Shown here: one piece after another, positions 33,386 to 42,589 of the stretch
Position numbering within the stretch: the first letter of the stretch is position 1
Layout of the letters: each line of letters opens with the position of its first letter
From: Hyposmocoma kahamanoa
Taxonomy: Eukaryota > Arthropoda > Insecta > Lepidoptera > Cosmopterigidae
Length of the DNA stretch: 64,000 bases
Assembly (NCBI RefSeq): GCF_003589595.1
Contig: NW_020654748.1
Location: 8,098,286-8,162,285, forward strand
Reading direction: 5' to 3'
Position numbers and translations under genes: made by a program
Notes under the pieces: generated by a model
The model's database searches: none
What the model was told of the DNA's origin: nothing
What the model saw: the letters and a program-made list of their open reading frames with translations, nothing else

Positions 33386-34194
33386 CTGCTTCCAGCACAA
33401 TTACGTATTCAGTAGAGCCTTTTCTTTGGTTTAAAATCTTTTGCAAAACATTTTATATGCAGGTTATAAAGCTGCGGCGTGATGTTCTGTTCCAACAACA
33501 GCGAAGTTGCAGTTATGCAAAATAATGTTTTTAATCACAATAAACCGTTCCAATGCCTAATAAAGCGCGGTAGTTTACAGCTGTTAGAAACTTGTACACT
33601 TTATTCACATTTACTGCTGGCGACGACGGACAAACCAGTGGGAATTTAGCCATAACAGAACTAAAATAAGCGCAGATAACACAATACACCGACACATATT
33701 CCTAGGGTACTGCCAAAAGTTTTCACATAAATCAGTGGACTAACTTTATTCAAACGACTCTCTGGCGACACTCGTTCGGAATCCACGTCAAGTGAAACTT
33801 TGTACGGAGTAGCTTCTTTGTAAAAGTGCCGCGAGTTACTTCGCTTCTTTGGGAACTTGGTTTATTTCATGAACACGTATGTTACGATCTATCACGTTTA
33901 CAAGGTGCGTCAATGTCGGGCTTTGTTAAATTTTGTTTTAAACTTTTTCGTTTGTTCAACTTCTTAATGAATATCTAACTTAATATTGAGATTCAGTGCG
34001 TGAGTTGTGAATTTGTTCGTAAATACTTTTGCTTAATTTATGCATTGAATGTGCGTTTGCCGAGCACGAGGAACGATAGATTGACTACATTTCTCACCCT
34101 TGGTGATAACGTCACATCTGCCAAATAACAACTTTTCAGAACAGAAATTTAAAGATACTACGAACGAAATTACTCTATAACATTTTTACGCTTA
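33386..34194. other. Unassigned DNA
   Basis: About 800 bp without a recognised repeat or coding motif. Confidence 0.4.
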
Positions 34195-34580
34195 ATAGGA
34201 GAATCACAGAAAATATAGTATAGCATCGGAAGGAAGATGGTAGCTGGAGAATCCGAAAAAACCAGGAACTGTAAGACATCGTGTCTGAGTCCTATATCGT
34301 CGGAGAAATCAAGTCCGCAAAATTCCGTTGGCTCGGACACTAAAGGATGCTAGCTTCTAGGGCGGTGAAAAGGGTACGGACTACATGAGACGTCCTAGTG
34401 GTCGATGACCGGTAGGTCGTCCCAAATATCGATGGAGGGACCAAGTTGGAAAAGACATCTCTGCGCCTTGCACGCAGACAACTGAGAGGAGATCGCACAA
34501 GACAGGGCGCGCTGGCACCAACTCGTATCGGAGGCATAGATCCACTTCGAGTCGCTGAGCCAACAGAGTAACTAAGGAGA
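34195..34580 (+). mobile_element. RTE-like LINE, C-terminal end of reverse transcriptase ORF
   Basis: The plus strand, read across several frameshifts, gives 'EDGSWRIRKNQEL', 'VGEIKSAKFRWLGH', 'WRDQVGKD' and 'DRARWHQLVSEA*' in the order of insect RTE-type C-terminal domains (G-S-W-R-I-R, R-W-L-G-H, G-R-P-x-x-R-W, D-R-x-x-W). Stops and frameshifts make it a pseudogene. It ends in an AT-rich tail (ttatatatatttttttaatg) that runs directly into a family A copy. It differs in sequence type from the RTE scraps at 1.1 and 47.8 kb. Confidence 0.8.
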
Positions 34581-34607
34581 ACCAGAAAAAGTTCTGAATT
34601 ATATATA

Positions 34608-34900
34608 TTTTTTTAATGATATAAATTGATGGAACGAACAAGTGGTACACCAGTTGGTAAGCAACACACCAGTCCATAGCAGTTGAAGTTCCACTCAGAG
34701 CATAAGTCGCGATTTGAGGGTACTACCACTGCGCTCGTCAACCTAAAATATAAGTTAATAAGTCGACGTGCTTGTAATTTTACCAGCACCCTTACCCTTC
34801 AGAACAGGAACGCATTAATGTGAACATTACTGCTTGGCGGCAGAAATAAGTAAAGCTGTATTTCCCTGGACGAACTCTTTGACAAGAAGCTCTACTGCGA
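34608..34900 (-). repeat. Family A SINE-like repeat, first of a tandem pair
   Basis: Full span from T-run and 'aattgatggaacgaacaagt' to the fixed 5' end 'aagctctactgc'. Carries the altered block 'taaagctgtatttccctgga' in place of the usual 'taaggtggcagtacttccct'. Confidence 0.87.
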
Positions 34901-34910
34901 CATGCTTGAC

Positions 34911-35141
34911 TGTAGCAGTTGCAGTGCCACTAAGAGCTTTAAGTCGCAAAGATCTGAGGGGTACTACCACTGCGCCCGTCACCCTGAGATATTAGTTAAT
35001 AAGTCCTAAGTGCTTGTAATTTCATCAGCGCCCTTACTGTTGAAAACTGGAACGCAATAATGTGAACATTACTGTTTGGCGCAGATGTAGGTAAAGCAGT
35101 ATTTCCCTCGACGAATTTTTTGACAAGAAGCTCTACTGCTA
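34911..35141 (-). repeat. Family A SINE-like repeat, partial tandem duplicate
   Basis: Starts at 'tgtagcagttgcagtgccac', lacking the 3' tail, and ends at 'gacaagaagctctactgct'. It shares private changes with the copy just before it (ttaataagtc, gacaagaagc, the short 'gtatttccct' block), so it arose by duplication rather than a second insertion. Confidence 0.86.
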
Positions 35142-36210
35142 ATAAATATTTCATGTACTTTATATTATTTTTATGCCTTTCATTTGATAAAAGCACTTTT
35201 GCCGTATGATCACATACGGCTTAGCCCAAGCGTGCAATTTATGAATTATTATAAATCACGATAAAATTAACTTTCCAGAGTGGATAAGCCGTGAGTTTAC
35301 CAAGTGACGGATCCACCTAATCTGAACGGTTGGAATTGGTGGGAACCGGTGCACATGTTCAATTAAATTTTATCTGGTTTTACAGTTTCATATTGCTATG
35401 TAAGCTAAAACTTCCGAAGCCAGCGACCGTGGTGAAGTAAACTGCTAACATTCTATTTTCCAATGATATAAAGTACGAATAGCTATCTTGAAAATAAGTT
35501 TGCAATGTTTGCTTTGTGAATATTTTATCGTTAGCAGTTTGCTCTTAAATTTCTTAGTGTCAGTTTTCTCACTCACTGGTAATTCGAGTTACATTTCATT
35601 TTATACGTGAGAGAAAAATGTTGCTTTATTTTGTCTGCTTTTTAGTGTTGTAAAAAATGTTACCATAATTTGCTTCGTAGAAATATCTAAGCATTTACGT
35701 TTGGAAAAAGATCAGATCAAATGCAAGAACCCACAACTCTCATCTCAAAGGAAACTTCGTTTCGTAAAGGCCATTATTCTAATTGAAAGCGCAATTTTAA
35801 TCTTAGTTTTCTCATCCGTCCGCATTCATTGTGGTCTTTCAAATACGTCAGTTAAGGCGGTCAGGTCGCAAACAGGATTTTAATAAAAGTTAATTTATTC
35901 CATAAAGGCCGACGCTACGTCTGGATCCTCGCTTCGTATGGATTTGGAACTGCCTCGTTCTGAATACCCTGTCAATTATCGGCAAAACATTTCAATATTT
36001 ATGAGTGTTCGTTTTACGACATAATAGTTTTTAGCTCGGTAATACTGCATTTATATGGAAATCTGATGTTAACATTGTGAATAATTTACGGTTGTATTGA
36101 TTTCAAAAGGTATAACGTCACTCATGATGCTATTGAACGGTATTATAATTACTTACATAGTTATACACAGGTTTTTTTGTTTGATGGTAAAGTATTTAGT
36201 GAAAAACGTG
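35142..36210. other. Unassigned DNA
   Basis: No feature recognised in about 1 kb. Confidence 0.4.
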
Positions 36211-36310
36211 TCCATATCGAGTTTTTAGGTTGTGTGTGACCCTGAATGTGAAAAAAAGGAATATACGCGATTTAGATGCAAAAAATAGTTTTATTTCGAA
36301 AACGAATCCA
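36211..36310 (-). repeat. Family D repeat, degraded and rearranged
   Basis: 'tatcgagtttttaggttgtg' followed by 'aatatacgcgatttagatgc' and 'aatagttttatttcg'. The order matches the copy at 53.05 kb, with the 'gagtt-ttaggtt' piece placed before an inverted core. Confidence 0.5.
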
Positions 36311-36368
36311 TGATCTGCGGAGGTCAGCGCCCATTAAAGAGATAGGTACTACGCAGATGAGACTCTTA

Positions 36369-36410
36369 GATCTTTGACTTGTTCGTCCCGTCACTTGGTG
36401 TCATAAAAAA
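36369..36410 (+). repeat. Family A 3'-tail fragment
   Basis: Only 'gacttgttcgtcccgtcact' and 'tggtgtcataaaaaa' remain. Ends are otherwise family A consensus, so this is a recent, severely 5'-truncated insertion or a deletion remnant. Confidence 0.8.
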
Positions 36411-37047
36411 ATATGATAGGGAAAACCTAATTGAGATTTATTTACATTGCTCTTTCTCGAAATGTTGGTAGATACAAACAAAAGTAACATAACATATACT
36501 CATCTAACGTAGATGCGAATCAGATTCCTCCATATTTAATAACAAGTAACTCCAAAAAGATGGTACAACTCGCAAAACAATGGAAATGAAGTTCAACGCA
36601 AGAGGTTTTGGGAAACATATGGAATTTTAAATAAGTCGCTTTAAAAGTTGGTCCGCCACTTCGTAGATAACAAAGAGGATGCTGGTGGCAGACTCCTGGA
36701 TGCAGCCTACCTGATTTATTTGAAAAGTTATCTCGCATAGTAGCGTCCCACGGTGTACCGATTTTTGGCCGAAACTGGACTAAATTTGAAAGTTTGTGCT
36801 GCAAGGCACTGATATTCTCAAAAATATCCCATTGGTAAGCCTGTTTAAGGAGTGTCTATGTAGATATAATAAGTGTACAAAAATTAAACCGTTTAATATT
36901 CCATTTTTATAAAACAAAAATATTCACTGCGAAGAACTAGACACTTAAATTTCCATCTCTGTCGGAGTGTCGGCAACAGGAAACTTGTTGAAAACTAGAG
37001 CACGTCATTATCGGGTTTTTAGATCATTTAGTTATAAATGTCATTAA
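36411..37047. other. Unassigned DNA with a 94-codon open frame
   Basis: The frame 36520-36804 (-) has no recognisable motif; its composition (Cys, Pro, His, Phe) and the region's lower AT could reflect an old coding remnant, but I cannot support one. Confidence 0.3.
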
Positions 37048-37130
37048 TTGGAAATGTAACTTATTTTCGGATCTAAATCGCGTGTATTTGTGTTTTACGG
37101 CTGCCGTGACCATTGGACCTGTAAAAAACT
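37048..37130 (+). repeat. Family D repeat, degraded
   Basis: 'ggaaatgtaacttattttcg', 'aaatcgcgtgtatttgtg' and 'ccattggacctgtaaa' parallel the family D order. Confidence 0.5.
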
Positions 37131-37160
37131 CAACATGGCTTGCTTGAAAAAAAAAAATTT

Positions 37161-37447
37161 GTAGCAGTAGAGCTCCTTGTGAAAGAGTTCGTCCAAGTTA
37201 GTACTGCCACCTTACTTATTTCTGCCGTCAGGCAGTAATGTCAGCATTACTGTGTTCCAGTTTTGAAGGGTACTGGTGAAATTACAGACACGTGGGACTT
37301 GTTAAGTAATGACTCAGGGTGACGGGCGCAGTGGCAATACCCTTCAGATCTTTGCGATTTAAAGCCCGAGTGGCAATGCAACGGTTATGGATAGGCGTGT
37401 AGCTTAATATCAAGCACGACTTGTTCGTCCCGTAACTTGATATGATA
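37161..37447 (+). repeat. Family A SINE-like repeat, full length
   Basis: From 'gtagcagtagagctccttgt' to 'cccgtaacttgatatgatat'; the A-run is replaced by a TA-rich run. Hairpin 1 is intact (gcagtaatg / cattactg). Confidence 0.88.
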
Positions 37448-37554
37448 TGTATATATATGTTGTATGTGTTAAATTGAATTTAATTTATGTACTGTCTGAT
37501 TGTGTTAGTATTTGAATTTTGTTCTAATTTTTTTTTTTCAAATTGTGGTGTTCT

Positions 37555-37815
37555 ATTTCTATCGCAGGCCATGGCAGAATATCAGCGAGGGCTATGTAAT
37601 TAACATAATCCTCAAATGCTGAGTCATGGACCTTGTTGACTTTTTGACATGCTTTTTTTGTTTTATTTGTTTTAATACTTTTATTATTATTATTACATTT
37701 CCCAATTTTTTTGTATGTGTTTTTTATATTATTAATGATCCAATTGTTGGATATTTTACAATTGTTTGTACTTTATAATGTATTTTGTATGTCAAATAAA
37801 TACAATTTCAATTTA
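37555..37815 (+). mobile_element. Probable LINE 3'UTR
   Basis: 'ggccatggcagaatatcagc' and 'gagggctatgtaattaac' are followed by a T-rich region and 'gtatgtcaaataaatacaat', with an AATAAA signal near the end. The layout (short GC patch, U-rich body, AATAAA, AT tail) fits a LINE 3'UTR. No coding block precedes it, so the assignment is tentative. Confidence 0.4.
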
Positions 37816-38087
37816 TTATATATATACAATAAAATAAAATATACTGGTTAAATAGTATATGCAGGTATAAACTATACGGGGTTATTTGGAACATACTAAC
37901 AAACTCACAGGACTATATTAAATACTAACTTCATAAAGAAAAACTTTTGTTCCATGACTTAATAAATCATCAGATTTTACTTTCACAAAAATAAAATTAT
38001 TAAATATGACGCTCTGAATTAGGATAACTCTGTGGTAACAAAAGAAAGCACTAGATCGCCCAGTCTGATGCAAATCGCATAATTATA

Positions 38088-39278
38088 CGTGAGGCGCACT
38101 ATAAGTTTCCGGAATGAATAAGAAAAAATACTATAAATGGTCAGAAAAGAATTAATTGTTTCTCAAAATATTCTCCGTCAGCGTTAATGCACTTTTTCAT
38201 ACGAATGAACCAATTTCTTTTATGCGGCTCTTCCGTGACAATCTTATTTTTCATACTCTTCGACAGCCTCTTCAGGTGATGAAAATCGTTGACCGCGTAA
38301 CCGGGTCTTAATTTTTGGAAATAAATAAAAGTCACAAGGGGCCAGGTCGGAACTGTACGCGGGGTGGTTTATAAAGTCAACGTTGTTCACCTTTAAAAAT
38401 TCATTTGTCTGTCTGGCCGTGTGAGAACTGGCATTATGTACAACGATTCTCCAAAGCAACAGTAGCCACATGACCAGTTTCATTAAAAAAAGAAGCGATC
38501 ATCCGCTTAGACGCACTTTGCACGCGTGCCACTTTGGTTGGTTTCGCCTCATCTCAAAAGACCCATTCGCTCGATTGATGCTTTGTTTTGTGATCGTTAC
38601 TATAAATCCATATTTCGTCACCTGTTACTATATCCCACACCAAATTTGACGCCCCTTCGTTGAATATGATAAGCATGGCATTGCACCAAGTGACGCGATC
38701 CGTTTTTTCAGCCTCAGTCAAATTGTGTGGGATCCACCGAGAGCACAGCTTTTTCATACCCAAATGTTTGTGTAGTATATTGATTGTATTTGACTCATGC
38801 CTATGCCTAAAGATGCCCGAATCTTATGGTATGTCACATGCCTGTCTGTTTTGATCATACGGCGCACAGCATCGATGCTTTTGTTGTTCACAGCAGTGGA
38901 CGGGCGACCATCACGAAATTCGTCACTGAGATTCACACGACCGCGTTTGAATTTTGCAAACCAGCTATAAATAGCCGTCTTGCATGGTGCTTTATTGCCA
39001 AAGGCAGTTTGAAGCCGAGCTAAGCTCCGCTGAGCTGTTAAATTACACTTAAATTAGTCGAAAATCATACTACGAAAATTTTCACGAGTTAAATCTAATC
39101 CATGGTGATATAGACAACCAATTTCTAAAATGACGCCACAATGTAAAAACAAGTGACAATGATAAATAGATAAAACAAACTGTATTCTACAGCCAAAGAG
39201 TTTCATTTTGAAATGTTGTAATTACTTTTTAATTATTGTTTACGTAAGTAGCCAGTTCCGGAAACTTAAAGTGCGCCC
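38088..39278 (-). mobile_element. Mariner transposon with both ends, catalytic core deleted
   Basis: 1191 bp flanked by TA (38086-38087 and 39279-39280). Left end 'gcgcactataagtttccgga' and right end 'tccggaaacttaaagtgcgc' are inverted repeats. The minus strand encodes, in order, 'NLTAQRSLARLQTAFGNK', 'GRVNLSDEFRDGRPSTAV', 'HVTYHKIRASLGIGMSQ', 'DRVTWCNAMLIIFNEGA', 'VTGDEIWIYS' (first Asp), 'NASSHTARQTNEFLKVNN' and 'YSSDLAPCDFYLFPKIK' (third Asp). Against the 24.5-kb copy, about 105 bases are missing between 'gaatcgttgtac' and 'ataatgcc', removing the second catalytic Asp (HHD). Adding them gives a standard mariner length of about 1.3 kb. A frameshift also breaks the N-terminal part. Confidence 0.94.
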
Positions 39279-39358
39279 TATGCGATTTCGGATTCGATAA
39301 GAAATCGAAATGTCATTGATGTTGTTTGAGAGAAATTCCTTAACTCACTATATTTAGC

Positions 39359-39547
39359 TTTTTTTGTATAATATCAAGTGACGGGACGAACAAGTCGTGG
39401 GTCTGATGGTAAGCTACACGCCTGTCAATAATAGTTGCAGTGCCACTCAGAGCTTTATATCGCAAAGATCTGAGGGGCATTGCCACTGCGCCCATTACCA
39501 TGAGACATAAGTTGACAAGTCCCATGTGCCTGTAATTTCACCAGCAG
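39359..39547 (-). repeat. Family A SINE-like repeat, 5'-truncated
   Basis: From T-run and 'atatcaagtgacgggacga' through hairpin 2 to 'tgcctgtaatttcaccagca', close to consensus, then stops. One of the least diverged copies. Confidence 0.87.
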
Positions 39548-40559
39548 CTTCCTATTAACGTACGTTTAGGTTTTGTATATAATCACCAATATCCTTAGCT
39601 TTCTACTTATGTCAAATGTCTCGTACAATACAACATTATTATAATAATTTACTATTAGCCGAATGTCTCAGATCAATAGGAAATTATCAGAAGCCGACAT
39701 TTCGGAACAACACTACTGTAAAGTTTGAGGAGACCACGGATATTTGTAGGCATGAACGTGCCAGGTCGAAACGATTTGATACTGATTCGTAGGGTAAGTT
39801 ATTGCTAAGAGTTTTTGTAGATTTTCTGGTGCTTTATACTAAGTGCATAGGTTTTACAGGATGTAACAAAATAGTTAAAATGTATATACCTCTATATGAA
39901 ATGTATGCAGGAAAAAATATTTTGTCGTGTTTTGTTACCTAATTTGTTTATTATGATAAATAAATAGACATATAAATAGAATAATCAAAGAACTCTGTTT
40001 TGTATAAGTAAAAATTGTACATTAAAGTTGTTTAATATGCAATGTCATGGAACAACTATGTTGTAACGATGTTAAAAAAATTATTACACGAATTGTTATC
40101 GTCAATGAAACAAGATGTGTAATATTTTTTATTCTTTACTTTTTCCTAAAAAGGTACTTGGGTAGATAATCGCGCTCCTCGTGCCAGAAACAGCGGAGTA
40201 ATCCACTGTGAAAAAATAAAGTTTAAAATCCTCGAAATAAAAGCGTCAAACTTAACAAGTAATTAAGTCTGCATACTGTACTTAGCCCCCGTCTTAAGCG
40301 GCTGCTGTCGAGTTTGAAGCATGTATTGTTTCAGCAAGTTTTGATAAGTATCATAGTCACAGTGCTTCTCTTCACTCTAGTGCTATGCAGTCGAAATTGC
40401 TCTAAACAAGTTCGCGCTTCTGCGACGCATAACGTGCCGAGCGAGCTTTTAGAAATGCGAATACCGTTTATCGATAGTTAGATAAGTTTTATGTTTACGT
40501 TTTCGAGTAGTCGAAGTTATAATGAAGGTTGTTTAGCTAGTAGAGTTGCGTAGTAGAGG
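39548..40559. other. Unassigned DNA
   Basis: About 1 kb without a recognised repeat or coding motif. Confidence 0.4.
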
Positions 40560-40652
40560 TTTGTTTGAAAAAACAAATGTACGCGATTCAAATCCGGAGA
40601 AATAGTTTCATTTCCTATGTGTAACAATCGCGAAAACCTAAGAACTCGGTAG
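40560..40652 (-). repeat. Family D repeat
   Basis: Reverse orientation: 'gtttgtttgaaaaaacaaat', 'gtacgcgattcaaatccgg', 'aatagtttcatttcctatgt', 'cgcgaaaacctaagaactcg'. The 'acgtcgggccc' part is missing. It lies 20 bp left of a family I element. Confidence 0.7.
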
Positions 40653-40671
40653 TAGAGTTGCATTAAGGAGA

Positions 40672-41705
40672 GACTAGACACAATGTGTTGATTTGCATTC
40701 TCGCCATATTTAGAGAGGTCATTCTTTATCCGAAACTGAAACCAAATCACAAAAAAAAAATTGAAAAAAAAAATTTCGCAAATTCCTACTTTTTATTTAT
40801 TTGCGGTTAACAAATTTGATCCAAAGGTCATTGACTTGCACGGTACTTGCAAACATTTTGAACAATGACCTTAAATGCGCAGGAAGAAACGCATTTTAGA
40901 TCTATTTGGAGGTGGGTGCGGGTAACGACGGCGGGGGAGTATCGTATCGAGCGTGCGATTGGTAGATCAGTCGACCTTGCTTCCCGTACTGCGTCACGTC
41001 ACGCTGACATTCCACATATATTCTATTCAAGTCTGTCACCAAAATGCCACGTAGTTTGGTATGTGAACAAGAGTGCAAAAAAGAACCGCTACCAGGTTCA
41101 CCAGAACCTGCATCGTAATCCATCAAGTATAAGTGTGTGTCTATTCTTAAGGTATGATGTGAAACGTTAGTTTACGCGGTGAATACGAGTGTCGAAGTTT
41201 CTGCTTTCAAAGTTGTGGAGTCTAATGTTGAATCGAAACTCACGAATCTCTGCATAGCTGGCATAGCTGGTGGTGGCTCCGGTACGGAGCCAGCCACCAG
41301 TTGTGAATCTAGGTATTTCTGGCAATGTTTTAGCATTTTCATGTAACCTAAAGTTGGTAAGTAACTAATCTAAGTTATAAACAATTTTTTCAGTCAACTT
41401 TTCTAATTAATGTTAATAAATAGTAAATTATAACAATATCAGTACATAATAATAATTTAAAAAAAATGGTAAATAAGCGATCGAGAAAGATTACGTAACG
41501 CTTGGTGACGCGGGTGGCGGGGTCACTGCCCTTGCGTGGTGTGTACGACTTCGAGACAATTTAGCAAAACTTTACTAGATAAATTAGCCAGAATATAGTA
41601 CAGAACATTTTTTTTTATATTTTTAGATGATTTACCATTATTTCTACTATTAATTTCTTAAATATGGCGAGAATGCAAATCAACACACTGTATTTCATAA
41701 ATTAC
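40672..41705. mobile_element. Family I TIR element, copy 2
   Basis: Collinear with 16.1-16.9 kb at both ends: 'tgatttgcattctcgccata' on the left mirrors 'tatggcgagaatgcaaatca' on the right; also shares 'cgaaactgaaaccaaatcac', 'acgcattttagatctatttg' and 'ttcatgtaacctaaagttgg'. The outermost 'tccttggctggc' ends are lost. The middle (about 40910-41210) is unique and less AT-rich, with a 24-codon frame from 41043, and a hairpin (ggtggctccg / cggagccagcc) lies at about 41269-41300. An extra 100 bp at about 41487-41590 is absent from copy 1. Non-autonomous as it stands. Confidence 0.72.
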
Positions 41706-41741
41706 GTTAGGTTAGAAGTTTACCATCATAGTTATTAATTA

Positions 41742-42062
41742 TAGTGACAGTAGAGCTCCTTGTGAAAGAGTTCATCCAGAGAAGTACTGCTACCTTACCT
41801 GTTTTTGCCGCCAAGCTTACTGCTTGTCAGCATTACTGCGTTCCGGTTTGGAAGGGTAAGGGTGTTGGTGAAATACAGGCACGTGGCACTTGTCAACTCA
41901 TGTCTCAAGGTGACGGGCGCAATGGCAGTGTCTGTCAGATCTTTGTGATCTAAAGCTCTGAGTGTCACTGCAACTGTTAAAGAACGGCTTGTAGCTTACC
42001 ATCAGGCGCACGACTTGTTCAAATTCAAATTCAAAATGCACTTGATATTATATAAAAAAATC
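41742..42062 (+). repeat. Family A SINE-like repeat with tail insertion
   Basis: From 'tagtgacagtagagctcctt' to 'caggcgcacgacttgttc', then 'aaattcaaattcaaaatg' replaces the usual 'gtcccgt', after which the normal 'cacttgatattata' and A-run resume. Confidence 0.85.
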
Positions 42063-42589
42063 TTTTTTCAGCTAGTAAAAATTCTAAAAATTGATAAAGA
42101 TATTCTGGTAGTTGCAAAAATAATACATTTTGATTTTTTTATGAAAAAATAAATTCGCGTTTGCTCTCCATCTTACCTGACGGAAAGTGATCATGAGGTT
42201 GACGAATGAGCATGAGTACCTTAGACCCAAGTTGTGGCGTTCAGGGAATAAGCATCTGCAAGCAAGGAGTTCTACTCCATAGCCGTTCGCCATATAAATG
42301 TAGAATCATAATGCTGCGTGCGAATCTTTGGCTTATTCACAATATAGGGGTAGAACCTAGTCTAAGTCTAGTCCCTAGGTGATGGAAAGAGGAACGCGGA
42401 ATTAATATCATGTACAATAATTCCTACAATAAATTGTAAGTCGAAACTAGGAATTACTTTAAAAAGTGAAACCTTTAAAATGCCCTAGTCTCTCTAAAGA
42501 GATCTTTACAGATTTATTACAGTGATTAATGGGAAGAACACATAAAATGTCTAATATTACGACTAAATAACTGTAACTATGAGGAATTG
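42063..42589. other. Unassigned DNA
   Basis: No feature recognised with confidence; part may be the 5' region of the LINE that follows. Confidence 0.4.
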
